Below, in pieces: positions 8,969 through 17,306 of a DNA stretch of 64,000 nt. Under the pieces are notes generated by a model that saw only the letters and a program-made list of their open reading frames with translations, was not told where the DNA came from and did no database searches. Numbering within the stretch: position 1 is the first letter of the stretch; every line of letters begins with the position of its first letter. Origin of the DNA: Ensifer adhaerens (GTDB taxonomy: Bacteria > Pseudomonadota > Alphaproteobacteria > Rhizobiales > Rhizobiaceae). The stretch is taken from assembly GCA_900215285.1 (NCBI GenBank), contig OCMG01000004.1, forward strand, positions 3,394,001 through 3,458,000, written 5' to 3'. The translations under genes and the position numbers were made by a program.

Positions 8969-10147
8969 TCAGAGAGCGCCTATCTTCTTCAGCTTTTCCA
9001 GAACCGCTTCGTTCGGTTCGCCGGTCACGGGAAGCCGGTAGTGCTTTTCGAAGTGGCGGATCGCCTCGCGCGTCTGCTCGCCGGGGACCCCGTCGACCGT
9101 GACGTCGCGATAGGCCAGGTTGGCGAGACCCTTCTGGATCGCCATCGTCAGGTTGGAGGGCGTGGCCGCATCGGCGGCTCTGCCGGGCATCTCCATTTTT
9201 GCCGGCGTAGCGGCCGGGCGCGCGGTTGCCGCACCGATCTTCTGGGCCACGGGCTTTTCACGCTGAGCCTTCAGCCTTTCCTTCTCCAGCGCCTTCTCGC
9301 GGGCAGCCTTTTCGGCGGCCTTGGGCGAGGGCTTGGCTGGCGCCTTTGCAGTGGCATTGGGGATCGGGGCGGGCGGCACGGGGGGGGCGACCGCAGGCCG
9401 TGCTGTCCTTGCGGTTTCGGCCGGCGCCTGCGGACGCGGCGCTTTCGCAATCAGCGCAGCGACAGGATCGACCGCCTTCTGCGCAGGCTTGTCGGCGGGC
9501 TTCTGCGGTGCCTTCGCAGCGATGGCGCCGGTGACGTCGGAGGGCCGATCGGGCGGCACGACGTTGAATTCGGCATTGTCCTTTTTCAGAAGATCGAGCA
9601 CGGCCGCATCCGCAGAGCCCGTCTGCGGGAGGCCGCGCGTTTCCTGATAGAACATGATTGCGGCTTCGGTCTTGGCGCCCATGACTCCGTCGACCGGGCC
9701 TTCATAAAGGCCGCGCCTGGCGAGATTGGCCTGGATCTGGCTCACCAGATCGTCCGCCACGGCATTTGCCGCCGGGGCCGGGTCGTCATGCACGACGACG
9801 CCGTCAACGGGTTTAGGTGCTCCTCTTGCCACGGTCGCATCCGGCTGCGCGGTGGCGTCGCGTTCGACGCGGTAGGTCGTCTCGGGCTGCGCGCCGGGAT
9901 GCATGGCCTGGGCCGCATAGTCGCGGAAGGCATCGCGCGTGTCGAGCCACGGATGCGGATGGGAGCTGGGCTGATACCAGAGCGCGTTGGCGGCCACGAA
10001 GGCAAAGACGATGGCAAAGGCCGTCGTCCCACCGGTCGCGACGGGATTGCGCATGGCTGCTTGACCGATCATCGCCGCGCCGCCCGCCATCATCCGCGAG
10101 ACGCGCCCGGCCTGCCTCTTAGGCGGTCTGCGCTTTCGCGTGGTCAT
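8969..10147 (-). CDS. Membrane-anchored protein with two peptidoglycan-binding domains
   Basis: 392 aa. A basic N-terminus (TTRKRRPPKRQ) is followed by one membrane helix (about 40-60, TTAFAIVFAFVAANALW). Then come PG_binding_1 domain A (VSQIQANLARRGLYEGPVDG...KTEAAIMFYQ), an Ala/Pro/Lys-rich spacer of about 130 residues, and domain B at the C-terminus (MAIQKGLANLAYRDVTVDGV...TREAIRHFEKHY). It probably spans periplasm to cell wall. ATG 10147 is chosen over 10153 and 10168 because AAGGA lies 8 bases upstream. The start overlaps the end of the upstream kinase gene by 29 bases, so both are probably one transcript. Confidence 0.85.
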   Translation of the reverse strand: MTTRKRRPPKRQAGRVSRMMAGGAAMIGQAAMRNPVATGGTTAFAIVFAFVAANALWYQPSSHPHPWLDTRDAFRDYAAQAMHPGAQPETTYRVERDATAQPDATVARGAPKPVDGVVVHDDPAPAANAVADDLVSQIQANLARRGLYEGPVDGVMGAKTEAAIMFYQETRGLPQTGSADAAVLDLLKKDNAEFNVVPPDRPSDVTGAIAAKAPQKPADKPAQKAVDPVAALIAKAPRPQAPAETARTARPAVAPPVPPAPIPNATAKAPAKPSPKAAEKAAREKALEKERLKAQREKPVAQKIGAATARPAATPAKMEMPGRAADAATPSNLTMAIQKGLANLAYRDVTVDGVPGEQTREAIRHFEKHYRLPVTGEPNEAVLEKLKKIGAL

Positions 10148-11714
10148 GGGCATTTTCCTTCTTGTCATTCATGCTTTTCGCTGCGGCCGGGAGGCGCGGC
10201 GGAAATTCGTGTCTGGCGTCGAGGGCGACGACCTGGGCGGCAGCGGCCGGCGCTGCCTGGGTGGTGGTGGTTTCGGGTCCGGCTTCGGGGAAGCTGACGG
10301 AGACGACGGTGCCCTCGCCCAGCCGGCTGGAGATGGCCACTCGGCCGCCATGCAGCTCCACCAGGCCCTTGACGAGCGAGAGGCCGAGGCCAGTGCCTTC
10401 ATATTTGCGGGCGTAATCGTTCTGCACCTGCATGAACGGGCGGCCGAGCAGCGCGATCTTGTCTTGCGGAATACCGATGCCAGTGTCGCTGACGGTGAAG
10501 ACGAGATCGCCGGCCTTGCGCTCCACATCGAGCGAGACGACGCCGCCGGCATCGGTGAATTTCAGCGCGTTGCCGACGAGATTGATCAGAACCTGCTGCA
10601 CGGCGCGGCGGTCGGCGACGAGATCGCCGGCGTCGCGGGCGATGCGGGTGGTCAGCGTCACGCCCTTGTTCTTCGCCTGCAGCGCCAGCATCTGTTCGCA
10701 GGCCGAGACAGCCTCGGAGGCGGCAAAGTCCTCGCATTGGAGTTCATAACGGCCGGCTTCAATCTTGCTCATGTCGAGCATGGTGTTGACGACCGCGAGC
10801 AGGTGATTGCCCGACTGGTTGATGAGGGCGACATATTCGCGCTGGCGATCATTCTCGAGCTTGCCGAAATATTCACCTGCGAGAATGTCGGAGAAGCCGA
10901 GAATGGCATTCAGCGGCGTGCGCAATTCATGGCTGACGGCCGCCAGGAAGCGCGTCTTCGCCTCGTTGGCGTTGTTTGCCTCGTCGGCCCTGGCGGAGAG
11001 GGCGCGGGTCATCGCCTCCTCCTCGGCATTGTCGAGCATCTGCGAGAGGAAGCCGGCAAACTCGCCGCCCGGAGCAAAGATGGCGCTGAGCAGCAGGCGG
11101 CGGTGAACGAACTGGCTGCGGGCGTCTTCGTCGGTGGTGCGCGTTTCGAAGCGGAGGTCGATCGAGGAGCCCGTGCCGCCCTGGCGCATGGCATCGACGG
11201 CCTGCAGGAAGAGGATGCGGTCGGAAACGTGGATCTGGTCAAGGAAGCCCTTGGCGTCCAGCGCGCGCAGATCGCGCATCAACATCGCGCGGTCGCGGCC
11301 ACGCATGCGGGTGACGAGCCCGCGTTCGTTGTGAAGGGTGACGAGGCCCGGCATGAGATCCAGCAGCGGGTCTTCGGCATGCCGGGCAATGACGTCTTCG
11401 GCGACGATGTCGGCAGCAGCGGACTGTTCGCGCGGCTCCCGGGAAAGCCAGGCGGCAGCGGCAAGCGTCAGCGCGGCCACACCGCCAGCGCCGGCCGGCA
11501 GCGCGACGGCGGGGCTTGTCACCAGGGAAAGGGCCGCCGGGGCGACCATCATGCCGTAAATGCCGAAAGCGGCCGCACGCTCGAGCCGGCGGGCGGCGCC
11601 GGGATCGGCGGCGGCAAGGCCGGGTGCCCATGCGTTCGCCAGCCGTGTCGGCAGCGACGATATCTTTCCGGCCATGTTACGCAGAACTCGCAACGCGATT
11701 ACCCTGTGACTCAT
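10119..11714 (-). CDS. Membrane sensor histidine kinase, DivJ/PleC-like
   Basis: 531 aa. Two membrane helices (about 50-68 and 72-90) precede a PAS-like region (110-225). The dimerisation helix carries the phosphorylated His at about 262 (FLAAVSHELRTPLNAILGFS). The catalytic part has NLVGNALKFT, DTGIGIPQDK and GTGLGLSL. The H-box wording FLAxxSHELRTPLNAIxGFSxIL is that of the DivJ/PleC/PdhS cell-cycle kinases of Alphaproteobacteria, but which paralogue this is cannot be decided. The protein has no receiver domain. The overlapping downstream gene for a wall-binding protein fits a role in cell-cycle or envelope control. Confidence 0.85.
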   Translation of the reverse strand: MSHRVIALRVLRNMAGKISSLPTRLANAWAPGLAAADPGAARRLERAAAFGIYGMMVAPAALSLVTSPAVALPAGAGGVAALTLAAAAWLSREPREQSAAADIVAEDVIARHAEDPLLDLMPGLVTLHNERGLVTRMRGRDRAMLMRDLRALDAKGFLDQIHVSDRILFLQAVDAMRQGGTGSSIDLRFETRTTDEDARSQFVHRRLLLSAIFAPGGEFAGFLSQMLDNAEEEAMTRALSARADEANNANEAKTRFLAAVSHELRTPLNAILGFSDILAGEYFGKLENDRQREYVALINQSGNHLLAVVNTMLDMSKIEAGRYELQCEDFAASEAVSACEQMLALQAKNKGVTLTTRIARDAGDLVADRRAVQQVLINLVGNALKFTDAGGVVSLDVERKAGDLVFTVSDTGIGIPQDKIALLGRPFMQVQNDYARKYEGTGLGLSLVKGLVELHGGRVAISSRLGEGTVVSVSFPEAGPETTTTQAAPAAAAQVVALDARHEFPPRLPAAAKSMNDKKENAHDHAKAQTA

Positions 11715-12163
11715 ATTCTTATATGGGACGACATTGGCGCAGCCGGCTTAAGGAAAGTCTAAAAACCGGACCCGCAGACTTGCGTTTTTCCGTCGCAATC
11801 CTGTTTTGGAACGATTTCGGCGGGGCTTTGGAGATTGTGGTTAACGGGGCGTAAGCGCCTGAAAAAGCTCGATTTGCCGCAAGCGTTAACATTTGCCCGG
11901 GGCGTGCTGCCCGCAAAGCCCTGCCGGACCTGAACTTTGAAAAGACCAGCATTAACGAAGATCGGTCAAATGCGGCGCAAATCGTTCGAAAAGGAAAATC
12001 GATAAAATTTGAGACAAAATTGTCTCGAAGGCGCGGATTTTTTGAAAAGCCGCCTTTGGAACTTCGCGTCTAATCTCCTCTCAAGCCGGAAGGAAACACG
12101 AACCGGCGGCCACAAACCGGCAAGAAGACCGGACAAGAAAAACAAAAGACAGGAACCTGAACC
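11715..12163. other. Divergent regulatory region with a CtrA-like site
   Basis: This 449-base gap lies between the kinase gene and the DUF5330 gene. TTAA-N7-TAAG at 11841-11855 differs by one base from the CtrA consensus TTAA-N7-TTAA, and further TTAAC words lie at 11886 and 11952. The segment is AT-rich near 11990-12050. No gene is seen in it. CtrA binding is inference. Confidence 0.35.
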
Positions 12164-12598
12164 ATGGGCATGCTGATCAAAGGAACCTTCTGGTTTTGCG
12201 TCGTGCTCGTCGTGCTGCCCTTCTTCGACGGCGAGGCACAGAAGAAGCTGGAAGGCGCGCCGCAGGTCGAAGCAGCAGACGCCGTGAGCGCCGCGACAGG
12301 CGCACTCTCTTATATCGGAGAAATGTGCGCCCAGCGTCCGGACGTCTGCATCAAGGGAGCCGAGACCGTCTCGGCGCTCGGCAACCGGGCCAAGGAAGGC
12401 GCGCTTGTCGCCTACAAGCTGCTCGACAAGAATTTCTCCGACAAGCCCTCAGCCGCCGCCGCGACAGCCGAAACCCCGGCCGGCCCGAGCGTGGCAGAGG
12501 CAACCCAATCCATTCCCGCCGCCGCCGAGCAGCCGCTGCCCGACGCGGTCGTCACGGGAACCGTCATCCCCGTGCCGTCGGCCCGCCCCAAACATTGA
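12164..12598 (+). CDS. DUF5330 domain protein
   Basis: 144 aa with an N-terminal hydrophobic helix (residues 5-24, KGTFWFCVVLVVLPFF), either a signal anchor or a signal peptide. The conserved centre is AATGALSYIGEMCAQRPDVCIKG with two Cys seven apart, followed by SALGNRAKEGALVAYKLLD, matching the DUF5330 family of Rhizobiales. The C-terminus is Pro/Ala-rich. The function is unknown; it probably faces the periplasm. ATG 12164 is preceded by AGGAACCTGAACC. A hairpin terminator follows at 12657. Confidence 0.8.
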   Translation: MGMLIKGTFWFCVVLVVLPFFDGEAQKKLEGAPQVEAADAVSAATGALSYIGEMCAQRPDVCIKGAETVSALGNRAKEGALVAYKLLDKNFSDKPSAAAATAETPAGPSVAEATQSIPAAAEQPLPDAVVTGTVIPVPSARPKH

Positions 12599-12656
12599 AA
12601 GACCGACTGCCCGATATCGCCATTCTCTGATCCTGCCTGAACTCGCGATTTTCGCG

Positions 12657-12690
12657 AACGCCGCAAGCCCCGTGCCTGCGGCGTTTTCTT
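12657..12690 (+). terminator. Rho-independent terminator after the DUF5330 gene
   Basis: A perfect 9-bp stem, AACGCCGCA with TGCGGCGTT, encloses an 11-base loop and is followed by TTCTTTT. Confidence 0.8.
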
Positions 12691-12739
12691 TTGTCCAGAC
12701 AGAACAGGTTTCATTGGGCGGCTTTGAATTTGCGTCAAC

Positions 12740-12783
12740 GCAATTCCGGAGGCAAAACCGGTTTCCACTTTCGCTGGAATTGC
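12740..12783. repeat. Short interspersed palindrome, copy 2
   Basis: GCAATTCC at 12740 pairs with GGAATTGC at 12776; the core ACCGGTTTCCACTTTCGCT is nearly identical to the copy at 1867-1915. It lies 40 bases upstream of the sufE start, so it could be in its leader. Confidence 0.7.
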
Positions 12784-12822
12784 TCTATATCCGGGCCTGA
12801 CAAGAAAACAGACAGGCATGAC

Positions 12823-13236
12823 ATGGCGACCATCGAGCAGATCATCGAGGACTTTTCCTTTCTCGACGAGTGGGAAGACCGCTATCGCTATGTGATCGAG
12901 CTGGGCAAGGCGCTGCCGGACCTGCCGGAGAGCGACAAGTCTCTGGAGAACAAGGTGCAGGGCTGCGCCAGCCAGGTCTGGCTCGTCAGCCACAAGGGCG
13001 AAGGTCCGGACCCGGTGATGACGTTCGAAGGCGACAGCGACGCCCATATCGTGCGCGGCCTCGTCGCCATCGTGCTGACCATCTATTCAGGCCACAAGGC
13101 CTCCGAGATCGTGGCAACGGACGCCATCGACACGTTCAATCAGATTGGTCTGGTGGAGCATCTGTCGTCGCAGCGGGCGAACGGGTTGAGGTCGATGATC
13201 AAGCGGATCAGGGCCGAGGCGGCGGCGGCGGCCTAA
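12823..13236 (+). CDS. sufE: SufE cysteine desulfuration protein
   Basis: 137 aa. SufE accepts persulfide sulfur from the cysteine desulfurase SufS for Fe-S cluster assembly in the cytoplasm. The acceptor Cys is at about residue 48 in LENKVQGCASQVWL, and LVAIVLTIYSGHKASEI and LSSQRANGLRSMI are typical SufE segments. Length is normal. ATG 12823 is chosen because the protein family starts just before the IEQIIEDFSFL helix; frames open upstream only through the repeat. There is no suf cluster nearby, so it stands alone, as often in rhizobia. Confidence 0.93.
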   Translation: MATIEQIIEDFSFLDEWEDRYRYVIELGKALPDLPESDKSLENKVQGCASQVWLVSHKGEGPDPVMTFEGDSDAHIVRGLVAIVLTIYSGHKASEIVATDAIDTFNQIGLVEHLSSQRANGLRSMIKRIRAEAAAAA

Positions 13237-13257
13237 TGTCTCGTTCGCGTAGGCGGG

Positions 13258-13510
13258 TTTGAGGAGACCCCTCCCCACCCTCCCCACAAGGGGGAGGGAG
13301 ACCGTGAGGCACCGATTTCCCGCCTCACAAGCGATACGCACGAGGCGATGCATGGCGACTCCTCAAAGCCGGCCGGCTCACGGAAACATCACATTTGAGA
13401 AATCGTGAGCAGCGTTGGCGGCGTCGCTGTCGGACTGGGCGGCGCCTCTATCCGTCTCCCCCCTTGTGGGGGAGATGGCGGCAGCCAGAGGGGGACTTTT
13501 TGACACCCCC
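13258..13510. repeat. Rhizobial palindromic repeat, copy 3 (two separated halves)
   Basis: One half at 13263-13300 reads GACCCCTCCCCACCCTCCCC then ACAAGGGGGAGGGAGA. The other at 13449-13510 reads CTATCCGTCTCCCCCCTTG, TGGGGGAGATGGCGGCAGCC, AGAGGGGGAC. About 150 bases of unrelated sequence separate them. The same two halves lie closer together at 42170 and 43255. The copy fills the gap between the convergent sufE and DUF6456 genes. Confidence 0.75.
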
Positions 13511-14320
13511 TCACATCTCCGGCCGGAAACCCTCCTCGCCCCATTGCCGCATCTCGCGCCGTGCCGGGGGCGTATAGTGGCGGTGGAGCGCCATGAGCGC
13601 CGTCTTCAGCATCAGTTTCGCCGAGCGCGGCGGCCATTGGCGTTCGCGTTCGACCGTTTCCAGTCCCTTCATGAAACAGCAGACGTCGAGTGCCACGCCG
13701 GAGAGGTCGGGGCCGAGGGCAGCGAGCGCGCGGTTGACGCGGAGCCGTGCGGCCATGGCTGAGTCGGAGAGATCGGCGACGCCGCCGCGTGCGCCCTTGA
13801 CGCTCGTTCCCAACCTGGGTTCGAAGCGCATGGTGATCTGCGGCTGCAGCTGTCCGCGGGTGAAATCGGCATGCAGTCGCTCGCCGGCGGCCATGGCCTC
13901 GCGGGGGAAATAGGTCTCGCCTGCCCTGCCCTTCAGGCGTTCGAGCGCCGAAAGCGGGGATTCTGACAGGTTGCGGGTGACGCGCGCGGTCTCGCCCTCC
14001 ATGGCGATGGTCGCTTCCGTCAGGTCGCGATGCGGGCGGGCGAAGTCGGGTTCCGGCGTTTCGTGGCGCGTGATGAACGTCTTGGCTTCCGGCAGCGGAC
14101 GGATGCGCGTGCCTTCGCGGGCGATCAGTCCGTGACGGGCGGCGAGGAGCAGGATGGCGGGCGCGACGCGGAGCCGCGCTGACGGGGTCTGCAGTTCAAG
14201 CGTTGCGACCGATGCACCGGCCTTCGGCGCGGACGTAGCGCAAATCTGCGCACCGGCGGGCGGCAGGGATTTGAGGAAGCGCAACAGCAGAGATATTGTC
14301 TTCGTCGCGGTCTCAGTCAT
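13511..14320 (-). CDS. DUF6456 domain protein
   Basis: 269 aa and soluble. An N-terminal third (SARLRVAPAILLLAARHGLIAREG) looks like a winged-helix-type segment. The C-terminal 170 residues carry the DUF6456 pattern: NLSESPLSALERLK, FPREAMAAGERLHADFTRGQLQPQIT as a shortened motif, MAARLRVNRALAALGPDLSG and the AKLMLKTALMALHRHY end. No catalytic residues are recognised. Start at 14320 (ATGACTGAG) lies inside the stop region of the DnaA-like gene (8-base overlap), so the two are translated together, suggesting joint DNA-linked work. Function unknown. Confidence 0.78.
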   Translation of the reverse strand: MTETATKTISLLLRFLKSLPPAGAQICATSAPKAGASVATLELQTPSARLRVAPAILLLAARHGLIAREGTRIRPLPEAKTFITRHETPEPDFARPHRDLTEATIAMEGETARVTRNLSESPLSALERLKGRAGETYFPREAMAAGERLHADFTRGQLQPQITMRFEPRLGTSVKGARGGVADLSDSAMAARLRVNRALAALGPDLSGVALDVCCFMKGLETVERERQWPPRSAKLMLKTALMALHRHYTPPARREMRQWGEEGFRPEM

Positions 14321-14738
14321 GAGCGACCTCGCTGACATGACCAAAGGCGAGAAGGGCGATACGTTCGATGGCTGCGACGAATTCGTCGAAGTCGCGGTCG
14401 TCGCGGCGGTCCTCGACGACGGCACAGGCATGCGCCACCGTGGAACGGTCGCGGCCGAAGCCCTCGCCGATCGTTGTCATGCGCATCTGCAATGCGACGT
14501 GACAGACATACATGGCGATCTGGCGGACATGGCAGGCAAGACGTCGGCGCTCGCGGCGCATGCCGATGCGGTCACCGGAGACGAAGAGAAATTCCGCCGT
14601 CATCAGCCTGACGGACTGGCAAATGACGCGTTCGGGGCGGTTCTCGCGAAAGGTTGTCAGGGGTGGACGAAAATCCGGAGCACGGTCTGCGCCGCGCCCT
14701 ACACGCGCCTCCCGCTCCTGGTTCTTGCTGGCAATCAT
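14313..14738 (-). CDS. Stand-alone DnaA domain-IV-like DNA-binding protein
   Basis: 141 aa. Residues about 37-115 follow the DnaA C-terminal domain: VICQSVRLMTAEFLFVSGDRI, then RQIAMYVCHVALQM, TTIGEGFGRDRSTVAHA and CAVVEDRRDDRDFDEFV. The GRDRSTVxHA stretch corresponds to the DnaA signature GRDHTTVxHA that contacts the DnaA box. No AAA+ domain is present. It could bind DnaA-box-like sites as a regulator (inference). ATG 14738 has a near-ideal AGGAGG 5 bases upstream. It overlaps the DUF6456 gene by 8 bases. Confidence 0.78.
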   Translation of the reverse strand: MIASKNQEREARVGRGADRAPDFRPPLTTFRENRPERVICQSVRLMTAEFLFVSGDRIGMRRERRRLACHVRQIAMYVCHVALQMRMTTIGEGFGRDRSTVAHACAVVEDRRDDRDFDEFVAAIERIALLAFGHVSEVAHD

Positions 14739-14905
14739 GAAAGCCTCCTATGGAATAGGAATTTATTCATACACCCTAGAGGGATTTTGTGGATGTTTGG
14801 AAGCGATCCTTGGCAATCTATGATTGTTTTTTCTTAAGTTTTCGCAAATTTCTTCACCAATTATGGGATTTTTTTCCTCGTTCACCAGAAGCATGCATCA
14901 AGCAA

Positions 14906-14940
14906 AAGGGCGGGCCCCGCAGGACCCGCCCTTCTTGTCA
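14906..14940. terminator. Hairpin terminator downstream of cbiM
   Basis: AAGGGCGGGCCC pairs with GGACCCGCCCTT (one mismatch) around a CGCA loop. A short A-run on the left gives U-residues to minus-strand transcripts (cbiM side), and TTCTTGT follows on the plus strand. Confidence 0.7.
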
Positions 14941-14961
14941 CGATCGATTGACGACACCGGC

Positions 14962-15615
14962 TCAGGCGAAGTTCAGCCGGCCCAGTTCGGTGAAGCGCGC
15001 GAGCGCGCCGGAATTGCGCCAGGTCTTCATGATCGTCACCGTGGTAAAGGTGATCAGCGCCTCAAGGCCGAACACAGGCATGTAGGCGAGCGCCCAGCGG
15101 CCCCAATCCACGAGAGCGAAGCTGTCGTTGGAGATCATCAGCCAGAAGGCCACCATGGCGGAGACGCCGGCATAATAGACCGCATCGATACGCAGCACGC
15201 GGGCGAAGCTGAAGCGCTCTGCCGCGTTCGTCGCAAAGAGCCGCTTGCCGAAGGTCTCGTGCACCGCCACCATCGGCAGCATGAGGGACAGCGAATTGAC
15301 GCCGAGATGGACGAGATCCTGCGGCTCGAAGAAGAAGCCCTGCAGGAAGAGGCCGAGCGCAAAACCCACCATGGCCGGCGCGAAGCCGAAGAGCAGATAG
15401 ACGGTCGTCGCCCCGATCAGATGCAGTTCGGACGGGCCAACGGCGAGATGCCAGGACTGCATGAGCACGGAGAAGACGATGGCCGCGAGGCCGGCTTTGA
15501 CGATGTTGAGCGGCGCGCGGACGAGCGCCGGAAGCTGCGTTGCGACAACGGCGAGTGCCACGGCATTGGCGGCCGTCACGCGCAGGGGATCGATGATTCC
15601 AGGTTCAATATGCAT
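14962..15615 (-). CDS. CbiM-like ECF transporter substrate component, solitary
   Basis: 217 aa with about six membrane helices. The N-terminus MHIEPG matches the CbiM/NikM start MHIxxG, in which Met1 and His2 bind the metal ion, and HLAVGPSELHLIGATTVY supplies the further conserved His residues. No CbiN, CbiQ or CbiO gene adjoins, unlike the complete nickel set at 35702. A cobalamin riboswitch lies just upstream on the same strand, so the cargo is probably cobalt for B12. Start at 15615 is preceded by AAAAAAGGAAACGAAC. It could use T and A components from elsewhere or work alone. Confidence 0.82.
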   Translation of the reverse strand: MHIEPGIIDPLRVTAANAVALAVVATQLPALVRAPLNIVKAGLAAIVFSVLMQSWHLAVGPSELHLIGATTVYLLFGFAPAMVGFALGLFLQGFFFEPQDLVHLGVNSLSLMLPMVAVHETFGKRLFATNAAERFSFARVLRIDAVYYAGVSAMVAFWLMISNDSFALVDWGRWALAYMPVFGLEALITFTTVTIMKTWRNSGALARFTELGRLNFA

Positions 15616-15685
15616 GTTCGTTTCCTTTTTTAGCGCCCACCGCGCAAAAGGTGTTTGTCGAACCGCAGCCTTCAGGCCGCGGCGG

Positions 15686-15885
15686 TCCATGGCAGGTCTC
15701 CTGGCTTGCGGGTCGTCGCCTTTTCCTTCGCCTTATCGGTCATTTTTCTGGCCTGTCACGATCGACAGGCCTCAGACCAATGGCATTCGAAGGAAGGCTC
15801 TCCGCTCACAGTTGCGGGGGCAGCCACGGTTTCGGGTCCTGATGGATACGCCTCACCGTGTTCCCTTTTAATCCTCGCGCCTGGG
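15686..15885 (-). promoter_or_regulatory. Cobalamin (AdoCbl) riboswitch
   Basis: On the minus strand the conserved elements occur in order: GGGAACACGGTGAGG (15851-15865), the B12 box GCCCCCGCAACTGTGAGCGG (15803-15823 region), GCCATTGGTCTGAGGCC pairing elements, and the closing GCCAGGAGACCTGCC (15691-15705). A GC-rich hairpin (ACCGC...GCGGT) lies between it and the cbiM start, suited to switching termination or translation. Known behaviour: high cobalamin turns the gene off. Confidence 0.92.
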
Positions 15886-16113
15886 GCGCGATGGAACCAC
15901 TGGGACAATTGCTAGATGGTTTGGTGACCGTGGGCAAGCGGGTGAGCGCCACAGACTTGTGGAGTTGCGCCAGCGCAAAGTCTTCGCGCGCGATCTCGTG
16001 TATCCGGTGGGATGAAGAATGAAGAATCACATGCCCGACGGGCAAGAATGCCGCATTGACGTTTGAGCCCTTGCGGCCTATCCGTGGTGCAGGACGAGGG
16101 AATTTTACTGGCT

Positions 16114-16503
16114 ATGCAGCCGAGACGGGCGACAATGATGGGGATCGTGACGCGCATCTTCTGCGCGGTCGCCCTCCTGTCGCTTGCGCTTTCCGCCCCG
16201 GCGGAGGCCAATTCCCGCGCGCTGTCTTCCGAGGAAATCGCGGCCTTCATGCTGCCGGACGGCTCGCTGCCGTCTCTCTGCGTCACCATTCCCGATGGCT
16301 CCGGCCAGGGCAAGATCGTCAAGCTCGGAGCAGACGGCCTCGGGCTTCATCATCATGACGTGATGCTGCCCATGCCTGCCGAAGCCGCGGGTGCGCGCCT
16401 CGTCATCGTGGCCGAACGGCTGGATCCTGCGCGACCGGACGCGCTTCGCCACCTTCTCTATCCGCCAGGTGCCGGCCCGCGCGCACCACCCCATTCCGCC
16501 TGA
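16114..16503 (+). CDS. Secreted hypothetical protein related to the DUF2946-like copper protein
   Basis: About 129 aa. A signal peptide is evident (FCAVALLSLALSAPAEANS). The mature chain holds FMLPDGSLPSLCVTIPDGSG, strikingly like YTLPDGTLPVLCITVTG in the protein at 2535-2921, but the CxxC pairs are replaced by a GLHHHDVMLPMP segment that could bind metal by His/Met. It precedes the FNR-type regulator and metal importer genes on the same strand. The start is uncertain: ATG 16114, 16135 or 16138 are all possible. Function unknown; a copper role is inference from the paralogue and from PCuAC at 20273. Confidence 0.6.
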   Translation: MQPRRATMMGIVTRIFCAVALLSLALSAPAEANSRALSSEEIAAFMLPDGSLPSLCVTIPDGSGQGKIVKLGADGLGLHHHDVMLPMPAEAAGARLVIVAERLDPARPDALRHLLYPPGAGPRAPPHSA

Positions 16504-16610
16504 CAGACCGAACCGGCGTCGCGGCCCTGTGTCCGACGTCCTCTGTCATGCGCGGAAAGCGACCGGCCCATCGCGGCGCGGCGCATCCGCCAGCCAAGCG
16601 GATATCACCC

Positions 16611-17306
16611 ATGCTGCACATCAACGCACGGCAGAATGCCTTGCCGCATCCTGTTCTCATTCATCCGGCACTCAGGCCGGTCCCGGCGGACAAGCCCTTC
16701 CTGCAGCTCGTTGCGCCCGGCGCCGACCTCGGCGAGGCCGACACGAGCCCGCGGCTCTATCGCGTCGTCGATGGCTGCCTTGCCGTCTATCAGCTGCTCG
16801 CCGACGGCCGGCGGCAGATCACCGACATTCTGGGGCCCGGCCGGGCAATCACCCATCAGCTCAAGTCTGACGGCGGGCGGGCAATCAGGGCGCTGACCTT
16901 CACCGAGGTGGAGGTTCTCGACCCCACGGGCCATTGCGAACTCGCCGCCGAAACCGCGCTCGCGGCGCTCGCCCGGCTGACCCGGCATGCCACGCTGCTC
17001 GGCCGGATGAATGCCGCAGAAAAGGTGGCGAACGGGCTCCTCGACCTTGCCGAACAATTTCCCCGCAAGCTGCGCCAGGGCCGGCCGGTGTTGACGCTCT
17101 ACCTGACGCGTGGCGATCTCGCCGACTGGCTGGGCCTGACCGTCGAAACGGTGAGCCGCACGCTCAACCAGTTCAAGCGCGACGGCCTGATCGATTACAC
17201 CCATGCCGAAATCGTGACGCTGAGCCAGCCCGAGCGACTGAAGGAAATCGCCTCGGGAAGCAGCCCATCGGTCACGACCCGCAGCAGCAGGGGAAGCGCC
17301 CAATGA
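16611..17306 (+). CDS. Crp/Fnr-family transcriptional regulator
   Basis: 231 aa. The N-terminal cyclic-nucleotide-type beta barrel spans about 25-125 (RVVDGCLAVYQLLADGRRQI, LGPGRAITHQL), a long helix follows, then a winged HTH (LTRGDLADWLGLTVETVSRTLNQFKRDGLI). The recognition helix ETVSRTLxxF is that of FNR/FixK proteins, which read TTGAT-N4-ATCAA. The N-terminal cysteine set of oxygen-sensing Fnr is absent, so it is FixK- or NnrR-like. Its stop overlaps the next gene's ATG (ATGA), making it the first gene of the ABC operon. Boxes of the expected type lie at 20917-21353. Confidence 0.85.
   Translation: MLHINARQNALPHPVLIHPALRPVPADKPFLQLVAPGADLGEADTSPRLYRVVDGCLAVYQLLADGRRQITDILGPGRAITHQLKSDGGRAIRALTFTEVEVLDPTGHCELAAETALAALARLTRHATLLGRMNAAEKVANGLLDLAEQFPRKLRQGRPVLTLYLTRGDLADWLGLTVETVSRTLNQFKRDGLIDYTHAEIVTLSQPERLKEIASGSSPSVTTRSSRGSAQ

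Noticed and set aside
10140..11762. 540-codon plus-strand frame opposite the histidine kinase gene
   Set aside because: Antisense of H-box and G-box coding sequence; no recognisable domain.
13258..13510. CRISPR array suspicion from repeated C/G-rich blocks
   Set aside because: The blocks are inverted halves of an interspersed palindrome with no regular spacers and no cas genes.
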